DNA of 64,000 nucleotides from Bradyrhizobium sp. AZCC 1693 (GCF_036924745.1 NZ_JAZHSD010000001.1:62001-126000); one strand, 5' to 3'. Shown: positions 50,901-58,475, counted from the stretch's first letter. A program made the numbers and translations. The notes: a model not told the origin generated them from the letters alone.

Positions 50901-52037
50901 ACCTATCAGGTCGGCGGCGCGGGTCTGGTCAACGGCGATACATTGTTGGGCGCATTGGCGACGTTGGCGACGACAGCCAGCAACGTTGGCACCTACGGCA
51001 TCACGCAAGGCAGCTTGGCGGCCTCGGGCAACTACGCGCTGAACTATGCGAGCAACGACCTGACGGTCACCCAGCGGGCGATCACGGTGACGGCGGACGC
51101 CAAGAGCCGTGCCTATGGAGATGCCAATCCAGCGCTGACCTATCAGGTCGGCGGCTCCGGGCTGGTCAACGGCGACACGCTGTCGGGCGCGCTGGCGACG
51201 TCGGCGACAACTTCGAGCAACGTTGGCACCTACGGCATCACGCAGGGCAGCTTGGCGGCCTCGGGCAACTACGCGCTGAACTATACGAGCAACAACCTGA
51301 CCGTCACCCAGCGCGCGCTCACCGTCACAGCCGATGCGAAGAGCCGCGCCTATGGCGATACCAATCCGGCGCTGACCTATCAGGTTGGCGGCTCGGGTCT
51401 CGTCAATGGCGATACGCTGTCGGGTGCGCTGGCGGCGTCGGCGACAGCAGCCAGCAACGTCGGCGTCTATGGCATCGGGGAGGGCACGCTAGCGGCCTCG
51501 GCCAACTATGCGCTGAACTATGCGAGTGCCAATCTGACCGTCACCCAGCGGGCGATCACCGTGACGGCCGATGCGAAGAGCCGCGCCTATGGCGATGCCA
51601 ATCCGGCGCTGACCTATCAGGTCGGCGGCTCCGGGCTCGTCAACGGCGACACGCTGTCGGGCGCGCTGGCGACGTCGGCGACGACAGCCAGCGATGCCGG
51701 CACCTACGGGATCACGCAGGGAACGCTTGGGGCCTCATCGAACTACGCCTTCGCCTTTGTTGGAGCGAGCCTCACGATTACGCCGGCGGCGGCCCCTCGC
51801 GTACCGACCGCAGAACTCGGAGCTTACGTGAAGTCGCGGGTGGCTTTGCCCGCGCCGCAGCCGCCCGAGCAGATGCGCGAGCCCGTGAGCATCGAGCAAT
51901 CGGCTGCCGCAATCATCTGCAAATCCAGGCAATGCCTTGAGCTTCCTCATCCGGACAATCGGCGGATTGGCGAACGCGCCAGATTCGTCGACACAATGAT
52001 CAATCGCAATCGGCTGCCAGCCTTCGTCGACAATTGA
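44199..52037 (+). CDS. Giant TpsA exoprotein with 17 MBG repeats
   Basis: 2612 aa. Signal peptide about 1-40, TPS domain about 40-300 nearly identical to the first TpsA, beta-helix and GLUG region to about 1170, one diverged MBG unit (about 1177-1263), then 16 near-identical MBG/YDG units of 79-80 aa (about 1264-2530). The tail is CKSRQCLELPHPDNRRIG ... NRLPAFVDN. The only cysteines I see in the mature protein are the two in the tail. The MBG array should form a long stalk of Ig-like modules. It is probably a surface adhesin exported through the adjacent TpsB. The repeats make length variation between strains likely. Confidence 0.9.
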   Translation: MVVRLIVSSTSSLLSARELRASVSLIVLLCGLGCAQPSMAQSLPTGGTVVSGSVAIGSTSPTGLTVTQSSATGIVNWSSFSVGQGHQVQFNNGSGATLNRVTGNVPSSINGVLSATGSVYLVNPSGVVVGPTGVIKTGGSFVASTLDVKDAEFRAGGSLTFSGNSNASVVNLGKIGSSKGDVVLIARQVRNDGSLTARNGTAAMASGSEVVLSDGSLGNGKVLVRRPAQDGEIRNSGAIRAAEVELRANGGNIYALAGNAGRAITATGVASKGGRIFLTAEGGSVNVTQKVVARRIQADVAPAPMRAGVSGRRSFTGGDVVVSGDKVVVGGTIEAKGNGGAGGTIVVTGTDVTLTSGATLDASGTSGGTVLIGGDRAGGSDAALKFLPQTIANAQSTTIEAGATITADGASGAGGNVVVWSDGTTSFGGTISATGLRGGFIETSGHTFDFAGGSVNAGPGGTWLLDPVDLTINSTLAGTIATALNGGSDVTQQTSASGTGGNGDITVASGINWSTSATLTLSAYRNIAVNANITSTGGGGVVLRADNVGTGTGTVTFGGGQVSTAGTVSIFYNPTGSSSTVNTTKYTAPTQTTFSGNVTGGATLKTYMLVNTIYDLQNMNNNKAGTYALSRDIDAGVTSTWNSGAGFQQIGAGNSFTGNLDGQGHTISGLFINRPSDQNVGLISYLAAGGTVSNVGVIGATITGGTSVGAIVGNNYGTVSNVYSSGSVTAISAGAGGLVGYNFQILSNGYSNSSVSGPLYVGGAVGLNNIAAGPTAGSMSQVHATGAVTGTGGSPSAVGGLVGYNGNSITQSYWDSYTTGQASGVGSGGSAGVTAVTSDPAQSAAANYAFKQSAYSSFSFPGTGTTGWFMVDGQTRPFGRWEYQTTITNAHQLQLMAMNLGASYTLAGNIDLGSSLTAVGGKYPGMWSSAGFVPIGSTATKFTGAFNGLGHTIANLTINRLTTDDVGLFGYVGTGVTVQDVGLLGAAVTGRNEVGALAGNNAGTITRSYATGVVNGTGNDVGGLVGKNVGTGSNITQSYASVTVGTPNFYVGGLVGYNDGAITQAYAVGAVNGKAAGGLAGNNSGTITQAYAAGAVSGSTLGGLVGNNGGTITQSYFDTVTTGQNAAIGNGSVNGGIGLTTSQMQNPANYATTYAGWDFALVWSAPSVGYYPQLYGVNYVLRVDPANASRVYGDANPALTYTVYGLHTGDTSAILSGLSLSTAATTTSNVGSYAITAGGSVISAAGQAYRLIQTPAALTVTPRAITVTADAKSRTYGDTNPALTYQVGGSGLVNGDTLSGALATSATTASNVGTYGITQGTLAASSNYTLSSFTGANLTVTRRAITVTADAKSRAYGDANPALTYQVGGSGLVNGDTLWGALATSATTASNVGTYGITQGTLAASSNYTLSSFTGANLTVTQRAITVTADAKSRAYGDANPALTYQVGGAGLANGETLSGALATSATTASNVGIYGIGQGTLAASGNYALNYTSNNLTVTQRAITVTADAKSRAYGDANPALTYQVGGSGLVNGDTLSGALATSATISSNVGLYGITQGSLAASGNYALNYTSSNLTVTQRAITVTADAKSRAYGDANPALTYQVGGAGLANGDTLSGALVTSATAASNVGTYGITQGSLAASGNYALNYASNNLTVTQRAITVTADAKSRAYGDANPALTYQVGGAGLANGDTLSGALATSATTASNVGLYGITQGSLAASGNYALNYTSSNLTVTQRAITVTADAKSRAYGDANPALTYQVGDAGLANGDTLSGALVTSATAASNVGTYGIGQGTLAASGNYALNYASSNLTVTQRAITVTADAKSRAYGDANPALTYQVGGAGLANGDTLSGALATSATAASNVGLYGITQGSLAASGNYALNYTSSNLTVTQRAITVTADAKSRAYGDANPALTYQVGGSGLVNGDTLSGALATSATTASNVGTYGITQGTLAASSNYTLSSFTGANLTVTRRAITVTADAKSRAYGDANPALTYQVGGAGLVNGDTLSGALATSATTASNVGTYGITQGSLAASGNYALNYTSNNLTVTQRAITVTADAKSRAYGDANPALTYQVGGSGLVNGDTLSGALATSATTASDAGTYGITQGSLAASGNYALNYTSNNLTVTQRAITVTADAKSRTYGDTNPALTYQVGGSGLVNGDTLSGALATSATTASNVGTYGIGQGTLAASGNYALNYTSNNLTVTQRALTVTADAKSRAYGDANPALTYQVGGAGLVNGDTLLGALATLATTASNVGTYGITQGSLAASGNYALNYASNDLTVTQRAITVTADAKSRAYGDANPALTYQVGGSGLVNGDTLSGALATSATTSSNVGTYGITQGSLAASGNYALNYTSNNLTVTQRALTVTADAKSRAYGDTNPALTYQVGGSGLVNGDTLSGALAASATAASNVGVYGIGEGTLAASANYALNYASANLTVTQRAITVTADAKSRAYGDANPALTYQVGGSGLVNGDTLSGALATSATTASDAGTYGITQGTLGASSNYAFAFVGASLTITPAAAPRVPTAELGAYVKSRVALPAPQPPEQMREPVSIEQSAAAIICKSRQCLELPHPDNRRIGERARFVDTMINRNRLPAFVDN
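47988..51787 (+). repeat. Tandem array of 16 MBG-coding units (237 or 240 bp)
   Basis: Units begin at the codon for A(I/L)TVTADAKSR; the first is at 47988 and the last at 51552. Thirteen units are 237 bp (79 codons) and units 1, 2 and 9 are 240 bp with the variant end TLSSFTGANLTV; the last unit runs into the C-terminal region. Unit-to-unit identity is very high at the DNA level, and higher-order patterns are visible. Confidence 0.95.
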
Positions 52038-52340
52038 ACGTTGATTGCGTGAGGCCACGGCAAGCGTCCACACAGATCCGGATGCGTCGATACACGCATA
52101 AGTTGGTGCGAGCAGAGCCGTTTCAACCATTCACGCTGCGGTTTTGCCACACATGGAACTCAACCTTAAACCGTTCTTAATCCATAAACCGTATTGGTTG
52201 ACTTATTCATTGTTCGCCGTGTGCGACAGAACGTCGGAAACGTGCAGCACATGCAGACTCACGCGTCGATATCCCCGAAGCCCTGGCAGGCTCCGGTCGT
52301 CATGATGCCGCCATCGCTTTCAGAACATTTCGGATCGCGC
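52038..52340. other. Interval between TpsA2 and the chosen TpsB start
   Basis: 303 bp. An AT-richer stretch near 52160-52205 could hold a promoter. Upstream in-frame TpsB starts (TTG 52194, ATG 52251, 52302, 52305) lie here. No other gene or repeat is visible. Confidence 0.4.
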
Positions 52341-54107
52341 ATGACACAGCGGGTACGAACATCCGCGCGTCATGGAAGCGGAATCCGCACCTGGTGCGCG
52401 CTGATCATGACCTGCTTTGTTGCGATCGCGCCCGATGGCATCGCGCAGGCGCAAGTGGTGGAGCGCAATCTGCCACCGGAGCCGCCGCGTCGCGCATCGG
52501 CGATAAAGATCGATACCAACGATCTGCTCAAGAGCGATGATGCAACGCCGCTCGGCGTGAATGTTCGAGCCATCGTCCTGATTGGAGCAAACGCCGGCGC
52601 GAAGCCGGTCAGCGGCGCGACGGGTGTCGATGTGAGCGAGGTCAGCGGTGTCGACGCCGCTGCGCTTCGCGAGCAACTCACGCCATTCGTCGATCGACCG
52701 CTCAGCCGCAAGCTGATTGCCGAGGTGCAGGCGGCGGTGGCCACAGCTTACCGCGAAGCAGGGCGGCCGTTCGTATCAGTCACGCTGCCGCCGCAGGAAG
52801 TATCGTCCGGCGTGCTTCAGCTCCGCGTGATCCTCTTCAAGGTCGCCGGCATCAAGGTGACGGGTGCCGCGGCCGAGAACTATCCGCAAAGCCGCATCCG
52901 GCTCGTCCCCGGACAGGAAATCGACGCGCGCAAACTCGAGACCGATCTCGACTGGGCCAATCGCAATCCGTTTCGGCAGGTCGAAGCGGTGTTCGGTCCG
53001 GGCAAGGACTTCGGCCTGACCGACGTCAACATCCAGGTGACGGACCGCAAGCCGTGGCAGGTGTACGCCGGCTATGCCAACAGCGGCACGCTCCTGACTG
53101 ATCGCAATCGCTATTATGTCGGCGCCAGCGGCGCGCCGTCTGCCGATATCCTCGCGTCCTATCAGCTCACCGGCAGCGGAAATTTCTGGGTCGACGACGG
53201 GCTGTTCAGCCGGCCCGACGACGCCAAATATGTCAGCCAGGCGGGGCGGCTGCTCACGCCGCTCGGATTGCGCACGAGTCTCGAGGTCGTGGGCGATCAC
53301 GTGCTGACCAATGAGCGGCCGAACAATCTGTTCCGGATCAAGACTCAAACCAGCCAGGCATCGGCAATCGTTCGGACCGCGCTGTCCGGTCTGGTGCCGT
53401 CGACAACAGGCGATCTGCTCGGCGGCGTCGAACTCAAGCACCAGCTACGCACGACCATCTTCGATGGTACGCCTGTCGCGGAGGGCAGCGCCGATGTTGC
53501 CCAATTGGTGGTCGGATGGAACGGGCGCTGGTCGGACAATCTGGGCGCCAACACCCTCGACGTCCGTTTCAAATCCAACCCCGGCGGTATCCTGTCCGGC
53601 AACAATTCGGGTGCCTGGAGCGCCTTCACCAATGGACGCATCACCGATGTGCGGACCAATCTCGTCACCCTCGAGTTTGGCCGCGTGACACCGCTGCCGA
53701 AGGGCCTGTCGCTGAAATCGGAAGTGTCCGTGCTGGCGTCATCCAAGCCGCTTCCGGACACTGAACGCATCGGGCTCGGCGGCATCCACGCGGTGCGCGG
53801 TTATGTGACCGAAGACGGTGCAGTCGACCAGGCCATGATCCTGCGCAACTCGCTTTACGTCTCGATGCCCAGCATGCCTTCCTGGATGCCGGGCACGCTG
53901 GCGCCGTTCCTCTTGGCCGACGTCGGGTGGGGGCGGGATCTTTTTTTCCGGCGCGAATCCACGCTGTCATCCGCTGGGGCAGGATTCGACTTTTCGGTCG
54001 GGCAAAATTTCAACTCAAAGTTGCTGGCGGCCAGAGCCATGACTGATGGGTTGCATACCCCGGCCGGATCCTGGCGTGTCTCGTTGCAGGCTTCGGTAAG
54101 CTATTGA
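52341..54107 (+). CDS. TpsB outer-membrane transporter (ShlB/FhaC/HecB family)
   Basis: 588 aa from ATG 52341, chosen because a standard signal peptide follows (to about residue 37, ending GIAQA). Starts at 52251 or 52302 would add 13-30 residues. POTRA-like region about 55-245 (VDVSEVSGVDAAALREQLTPFVDRPLS and VLQLRVILFKVAGIKVTG), then a 16-strand barrel. The conserved loop motif AVRGY occurs late in the barrel (GLGGIHAVRGYVTEDGA), as in FhaC loop L6. The C-terminus ends in an aromatic residue (SVSY), usual for outer-membrane barrels. It is the only TpsB here and presumably serves both TpsA proteins. Confidence 0.92.
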   Translation: MTQRVRTSARHGSGIRTWCALIMTCFVAIAPDGIAQAQVVERNLPPEPPRRASAIKIDTNDLLKSDDATPLGVNVRAIVLIGANAGAKPVSGATGVDVSEVSGVDAAALREQLTPFVDRPLSRKLIAEVQAAVATAYREAGRPFVSVTLPPQEVSSGVLQLRVILFKVAGIKVTGAAAENYPQSRIRLVPGQEIDARKLETDLDWANRNPFRQVEAVFGPGKDFGLTDVNIQVTDRKPWQVYAGYANSGTLLTDRNRYYVGASGAPSADILASYQLTGSGNFWVDDGLFSRPDDAKYVSQAGRLLTPLGLRTSLEVVGDHVLTNERPNNLFRIKTQTSQASAIVRTALSGLVPSTTGDLLGGVELKHQLRTTIFDGTPVAEGSADVAQLVVGWNGRWSDNLGANTLDVRFKSNPGGILSGNNSGAWSAFTNGRITDVRTNLVTLEFGRVTPLPKGLSLKSEVSVLASSKPLPDTERIGLGGIHAVRGYVTEDGAVDQAMILRNSLYVSMPSMPSWMPGTLAPFLLADVGWGRDLFFRRESTLSSAGAGFDFSVGQNFNSKLLAARAMTDGLHTPAGSWRVSLQASVSY

Positions 54108-54128
54108 GGACCTCTGTTTCACCTCAAG

Positions 54129-55016
54129 CTAGCTCAACACCCCGTACTTTCTGAACCAGGCTTGCATCTGGCTCCAGGCGTCCTCGGCGGCTTCCTTGCG
54201 GTATCTCGGGCGATAGTCGGCGTGGAAGCCATGCGGTGCGCCGGGATAGATCTTGAACTCGGCAGTCTTCTTGTCCGCCGCCAAAGCCGCTTTGAAGGCT
54301 TCTACCGTTGCGACGGGAATGCCGGCGTCGGCCTCGCCGTAGAGGCCGAGGACGGGCGCTTTCATCTCGCCCGCGAGCTGCGTCGGGCTCTTCGGCCAGA
54401 CCGGATTCGGCGGATCGACCAGCGGACCGTAGAACGCCGCGCCCGCCTTGAGCGTGCTGCTGTGGGCGGCATATTCCCAGACCGTGCGTCCGCCGCGGCA
54501 GAACCCGATGATGCCCAGTCTCGAAGTATCGCCGCCCTCCGACCTGGCCCAGGTAGCGGTGCCGTCGAGATCGGATAATAGTTCGGCGTCCGGTTTCGAA
54601 TTCACGATCGGGAGTAGCTGCGGGATATCCGTGACCTTGGTCAGGTCGACGCCCTTGCGGAAATAGTAATCCGGCGCCACCGCGAACGCGCCGAGCTTGG
54701 CGAGGCGTCGCGTCACGTCCTTGATGTATTCGTGCAGACCGAAAATCTCCATCGCCACCAGTACCACCGGCGGGTTGCTGACGCCGGCCGGCCGCGCGAA
54801 ATAGCCGGGCATCTCGTCGTCGGCGACCTTGATCCTGACGTCACCGGTGGCCAGTCCGCTGGTCTCGGTCTTGATCGCGTCGGCGCGCACCGGCCCGGCC
54901 GCAAGCGTGTAGCCCGCCGTCACTGCGGCCGACGCGGTCATGAAGCCGCGTCGCGAGAATGGTGCGACTTTGGTCAGTCCGATGACATCCGAGGTCGGCA
55001 GCGGTTCGGCGCTCAT
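54129..55016 (-). CDS. Dienelactone hydrolase family protein with Tat signal
   Basis: 295 aa from ATG 55016 behind AAAGGAGGG. A twin-arginine motif SRRGF at 21-25 and a following hydrophobic stretch to about 47 suggest Tat export. The alpha/beta hydrolase core has the nucleophile motif GFCRGG (Cys), DADAGIP region for the acidic residue, and GAPHGFHADY with the catalytic His. Cys-His-Asp is the dienelactone hydrolase triad. It may hydrolyse lactones or carboxymethylenebutenolide-like compounds. It converges with the TpsB gene. Confidence 0.88.
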   Translation of the reverse strand: MSAEPLPTSDVIGLTKVAPFSRRGFMTASAAVTAGYTLAAGPVRADAIKTETSGLATGDVRIKVADDEMPGYFARPAGVSNPPVVLVAMEIFGLHEYIKDVTRRLAKLGAFAVAPDYYFRKGVDLTKVTDIPQLLPIVNSKPDAELLSDLDGTATWARSEGGDTSRLGIIGFCRGGRTVWEYAAHSSTLKAGAAFYGPLVDPPNPVWPKSPTQLAGEMKAPVLGLYGEADAGIPVATVEAFKAALAADKKTAEFKIYPGAPHGFHADYRPRYRKEAAEDAWSQMQAWFRKYGVLS

Positions 55017-55404
55017 GGCGGCCCTCCTTTTTTTGGAGGCGCATTCAGCTTGTAAACCGGCGCAAACGCAAATCACCTGCTTGCGAGATGTCAGCTGGTT
55101 GGGGGGCGCACGGCGCAACCGCCCAAAATCGGGCACAAAAAAACAAGGCCGTCGACGCAGTATACCGTCAACGACCTTGCCAGCCCCGGATATTAAAATC
55201 GGCTCACGCCATCCGGTGAATTTCAGGATGCCCGTGAATCTCCCGGCCATATGTGAACCAGTTCACACTCGGTGGAGAAAAATTGCCGGAGCGGCGGCTT
55301 TCTCAGGGCACAGTCCCGCCCGGCCACGATGACGAGTCCAGCCGGCCATGCCGGCTCACGCACGGAGCCGACAGGCCGTAGACCGCTTGGAATAGGAGCT
55401 TCGA
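55017..55404. other. Gene-free interval with terminator and hydrolase promoter
   Basis: 388 bp between two minus-strand genes. It holds a clear intrinsic terminator at 55137-55179 and the promoter and ribosome-binding site of the Tat hydrolase. The right part (55200-55404) shows nothing I can identify. Confidence 0.5.
55137..55179 (-). terminator. Intrinsic terminator
   Basis: On the minus strand the arms CAAGGTCGTTGACG and CGTCGACGGCCTTG pair at 12 of 14 positions around an 8-base loop and are followed by seven T (plus-strand A run 55137-55143). It should end the transcript of the coiled-coil protein gene at 55405-55905. Confidence 0.75.
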
Positions 55405-55905
55405 TCAGCCGCGCGACTTGCCGCGGTTCGCGGTTCGGCTGGTGCGGGGCCCTGCCTTGACCGACCGCTTGCGGGGCGCGGGAGTGGCGGCGGGTTCGGC
55501 GGCTTGCGCGCTGGCAAAGGATTGCCGCAAGCCATCGATCGCTTCGGTGAGCGTTCCGACCTGCTCGGAAAGCTTCCTGGTGTCGGTCTGCTGCGCGGCG
55601 AGCAGGCGGCGCACGGTCAGCAGTTGATCCTGCACCACCTGCAGCTGATCGATCGATTCCTGCTGCGTCGCCTCCAGACCCTTGGTCTTCTCGACCAGTT
55701 GTTCGGACGCCTGAGTGGCGCGCGCCTGCAACTGCCGGGTCGCGGCCACGCGTTCGGTCTCGGGGGCGCTGCCGGTATAGGCACGCCAGAGGGTGATAGA
55801 GGTTACGCCAACCACAACAATGACGAGGGCCGCAGCGGCGATCGCAATCGGCTGTCCGCCGAAACGCGCGATGGGGCTGGCACTCCGGGGCGCGAGTTCG
55901 ATCAT
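55405..55905 (-). CDS. Single-pass membrane protein with coiled coil
   Basis: 166 aa. A membrane helix at about 20-42 (IAIAAAALVIVVVGVTSITLW) is followed by a long coiled coil (about 50-132, with heptads such as QLQVVQDQLLTVRRLLAAQQTDTRKL) and a basic Pro/Ala tail (PAPRKRSVKAGPRTSRTANRGKSRG). The N-terminus is short and presumably cytoplasmic. The basic tail might bind DNA or peptidoglycan, but orientation is uncertain. No enzymatic domain is seen. A terminator follows. Confidence 0.7.
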   Translation of the reverse strand: MIELAPRSASPIARFGGQPIAIAAAALVIVVVGVTSITLWRAYTGSAPETERVAATRQLQARATQASEQLVEKTKGLEATQQESIDQLQVVQDQLLTVRRLLAAQQTDTRKLSEQVGTLTEAIDGLRQSFASAQAAEPAATPAPRKRSVKAGPRTSRTANRGKSRG

Positions 55906-56061
55906 GCGACTCCAAATCCGGACGTGATTCTAAAGTTCCAAAATAGCATAGGCCGGACGGCGCTAAAACCCGGGATTTGCCGAGAGGCCGCGGGATTCCG
56001 GGCAAAACCCTTAGGTGACCGCGGTTTGAGCTGCAGGAACGGCCCGGAGAGCCCCTCGGGG

Positions 56062-56949
56062 CTACCGGATCTGCGCCCGGATGAACTGGCCGGCGTAGGC
56101 CAACGCGCGGCGGCCGTCTTCGAGATTTGCATTCCAGACCGGCCATGCATGGATCATGTGCGGCCAGATTTGCAGCGTCACATCGACATCAGCCGCCCCC
56201 GCGGCCTCGGCAAGCCGCGTCGCGTCCGCGAGCAATGTCTCGGCCGAGCCGACCTGAATCAGGACCGGCGGAAAGCCTGTGAGATCGGCAAACAGGGGCG
56301 AGACCAGCGGATCGCGGCGATCGATGGAAGGCGGCGCATAGGCATCCGCAAGTTCAGCGAGATAGACCTTGTGAATCAGCGGATCGACGGCGTCCTTGGT
56401 CGCGAGCGTGCTGCCTGACATGGTGAGATCGGTCCACGGCGAAATCAGCCAGGCGCAGGCGGGCAGCGGCTCTCCCGCCGCGCGCAAACGGCTGATCAGC
56501 CCGAGCGTCAGGTTGCCGCCGGCGCTGTCGCCGCCGACGGCGATACTCGTTGCCGGAATGCCTTGCTTACGCAGGAAGCGCCACGCGGCGAGCGCGTCAT
56601 CATGCGCAGCAGGGTAGGGATGTTCAGGGGCAAGCCGATAGTCGATCGCAAGCGTACGTGTGTGTGCCGCGCGCCCGGCCTCCGTCACCAGGCGCCGGTG
56701 ACTCACAATCGAGCCGGAGCAATATCCGCCGCCGTGGAAATACAGCAGCGCGCGCATCGGCTCGCTGCCCGGAACGATCGACCACTCACCCGCGACGCCG
56801 TCGCAATTGACGGCCTCGCATGTCACGTCGGACGCCACCGGCCAGGTCGATCCGACTTCGTCGAGACGTTCACTTCGCTCCGACCAGCCGACCGGCCGCG
56901 GTTTTGACGTCAGCAATCTGCGGATGGCGTCGATCTCGCGTTCGGCCAT
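56062..56949 (-). CDS. Alpha/beta hydrolase, hormone-sensitive lipase family
   Basis: 295 aa from ATG 56949 (MAEREIDAIRR). HGGG motif at 72-75 and nucleophile Ser142 in GGDSAGG define the HSL (esterase family IV) group. The Asp region is VLIQVGSAETLLAD and the catalytic His is in HMIHAW. It hydrolyses short-chain esters or acylated small molecules in the cytosol. It is followed on the same strand by nothing close; the GNAT gene lies 22 bp upstream, so the two may be co-transcribed. Confidence 0.9.
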   Translation of the reverse strand: MAEREIDAIRRLLTSKPRPVGWSERSERLDEVGSTWPVASDVTCEAVNCDGVAGEWSIVPGSEPMRALLYFHGGGYCSGSIVSHRRLVTEAGRAAHTRTLAIDYRLAPEHPYPAAHDDALAAWRFLRKQGIPATSIAVGGDSAGGNLTLGLISRLRAAGEPLPACAWLISPWTDLTMSGSTLATKDAVDPLIHKVYLAELADAYAPPSIDRRDPLVSPLFADLTGFPPVLIQVGSAETLLADATRLAEAAGAADVDVTLQIWPHMIHAWPVWNANLEDGRRALAYAGQFIRAQIR

Positions 56950-56971
56950 GTCGTGCTCCCGATTGTCCGCG

Positions 56972-57436
56972 CTACAACAGCCCGCGATAAACGCCGGGTT
57001 CGGAGCCCTCGATCGGTATCGCGCCGACCGTCTTTGCATAGAACTCCGCAGGGCCCACGCCACCGATAATGGCGTAGCCATATCCCTGCTGCTTCATGGC
57101 TTCGAGGCAATTGAAAAGCAGTGCCTTGCCGATCCCGTTCTTTCTTTCGTTCTGGTCCACTCCCGTGGGCCCAAAGAAGTTGGGGCAGGTCGCGTCATGG
57201 CAGGCAAACCCCAGAATGCTCTTTTGCCTGATGGCGATGAAGCAGGAGACCGGTTGCCGGGAAAACGCTACATCGACTTCGCTGGCCCAGGCCTCGCTGA
57301 AATTCTGTCGGACCCAGGCGACGACCTTGTGCTTTTCCGGAGCGAGCGCGCGCCGCGTCGTGATGGCCGCCTTGCCCAGGCGCTCAAACACGTCGCGGGA
57401 GGGAGGCAGCGCGTACAGCTTGACCAGCATGTCCAT
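56972..57436 (-). CDS. GNAT family N-acetyltransferase
   Basis: 154 aa. The acetyl-CoA-binding motif A is in TGVDQNERKNGIGKALLFNCLEAMKQQG (about 90-118, with N-G-I-G-K-A as the R/Q-x2-G-x-G/A equivalent). The C-terminal EFYAKTVGAIPIEGS is the usual motif B end. Such proteins acetylate amines on small molecules, antibiotics or protein N-termini; the target here is unknown. The gene is 22 bp upstream of the HSL-type esterase. Confidence 0.82.
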   Translation of the reverse strand: MDMLVKLYALPPSRDVFERLGKAAITTRRALAPEKHKVVAWVRQNFSEAWASEVDVAFSRQPVSCFIAIRQKSILGFACHDATCPNFFGPTGVDQNERKNGIGKALLFNCLEAMKQQGYGYAIIGGVGPAEFYAKTVGAIPIEGSEPGVYRGLL

Positions 57437-57601
57437 AGGCGGCGGCTTCCTTCAAGGGGGCAGCTTGTGCATTATGGTTGCTGGGCGAGCACTCGTAAAT
57501 CCATTGGCGGCCGTCTCATGGCAGGCGGACATAGCTGGCGTGCAGCTGCTTGAGACGCCTTTTAACCCAGTGAAAAAGTGAACAGCCTGCAAAGGATCGC
57601 C

Positions 57602-57640
57602 AAAAAAGGTGCGGCCACCCTTTGGGGGAAGGGTGGCCGC
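57602..57640 (-). terminator. Intrinsic terminator
   Basis: 12-bp perfect stem GCGGCCACCCTT / AAGGGTGGCCGC with a 6-base loop. On the minus strand it is followed by ACC and six T (plus-strand A run at 57602-57607). It lies 72 bp after the end of the cysteine peptidase gene and should end its transcript. Confidence 0.8.
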
Positions 57641-57711
57641 GCGCGAACCGGTCTGGGACGGGGAGGGGTGGGGATGTGACCGGGTCGCGGGTTCGTAAAA
57701 TCCTTCTGTCG

Positions 57712-58341
57712 TTATCGATCGCGTGACGAGGCGGTGGCGACCGCCGGACGATTGTCACCGAGCGAGACCCACACATTGGGATCACTCTGCGACTGACGCT
57801 TGACGAAGCGGTAGCCGGTCTCGGTCCAGGCCAGGACGTTTTCGTTCTGGTTGTCGAGAACGAACTCGCCCTTGTCGGTCTTCACCGTCAGCACCGCGTG
57901 GCCTTCGCCCTTCTTGTCGCGCACCACCGTGATCAGCAGCGCTTCGCGCGGCCACCCGGCGTCGATCAGCATCTTGCGCTTCAGAAGCACATAGTCCTCG
58001 CAGTCACCGTAACCGTCCGTCGGCAACGACCATTTCTCGATCACGCCCCAATGATCCATGTCGGTGATCGGCTTGATGGTCTCGTTGACCCACTTGTTGA
58101 CCCGCAGCAAATCCCGCCACGCCGTCTGCGACATCACGATGTCGCGCGGCTGTGATGCGCCGCCACGGCAATCGCCGGGATTCTCGGCGCAAAATTCGAC
58201 CCAGCCGATCGGCGAACGCGCGGTCTCGCCCAGGCTGGCATAGAGAGCCTCGCCGGCTTTCGCCGCCACGCCCATTGAAGCGTTTAACCCCAACAGGACG
58301 GCGATGACCGCCAGTCCCTTCCCCTGTCCCCTGAACAACAT
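57712..58341 (-). CDS. Bacterial transglutaminase-like cysteine peptidase (BTLCP / LapG-like)
   Basis: 209 aa from ATG 58341, with a signal peptide to about 26-28. The catalytic triad is Cys114 (GYGDCEDYVLLKRKML), His148 (GEGHAVLTV) and Asp163 (VLDNQ), the diagnostic motifs of the BTLCP family. LapG of Pseudomonas, in the same family, cleaves a giant surface adhesin when periplasmic and released by LapD. Rhizobial members are uncharacterised. A LapD homologue is not in this window. A PilZ gene lies 331 bp upstream on the same strand. Confidence 0.9.
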   Translation of the reverse strand: MLFRGQGKGLAVIAVLLGLNASMGVAAKAGEALYASLGETARSPIGWVEFCAENPGDCRGGASQPRDIVMSQTAWRDLLRVNKWVNETIKPITDMDHWGVIEKWSLPTDGYGDCEDYVLLKRKMLIDAGWPREALLITVVRDKKGEGHAVLTVKTDKGEFVLDNQNENVLAWTETGYRFVKRQSQSDPNVWVSLGDNRPAVATASSRDR

Positions 58342-58475
58342 TCTGGCCCCCGTTTCTTGTTGGGACCATGTTTCGCACAAAGGATTTGCGCCGCCGCTAA
58401 GTCAGGCAAGTACATTTGACGTGAATACAAGTAAAAGCTGCGGCTAATTCGATCTATACTTGAATCGAATTCGAC

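Noticed and set aside
48432..51008. 858-codon open frame on the minus strand across the MBG array
   Set aside because: It is a by-product of the repeated unit: one unit without stops in that frame stays open through all copies. Arg/Gln-rich composition with no domain and no ribosome-binding site.
47988..51787. CRISPR array
   Set aside because: Units of 237/240 bp are contiguous without unique spacers and keep one reading frame.
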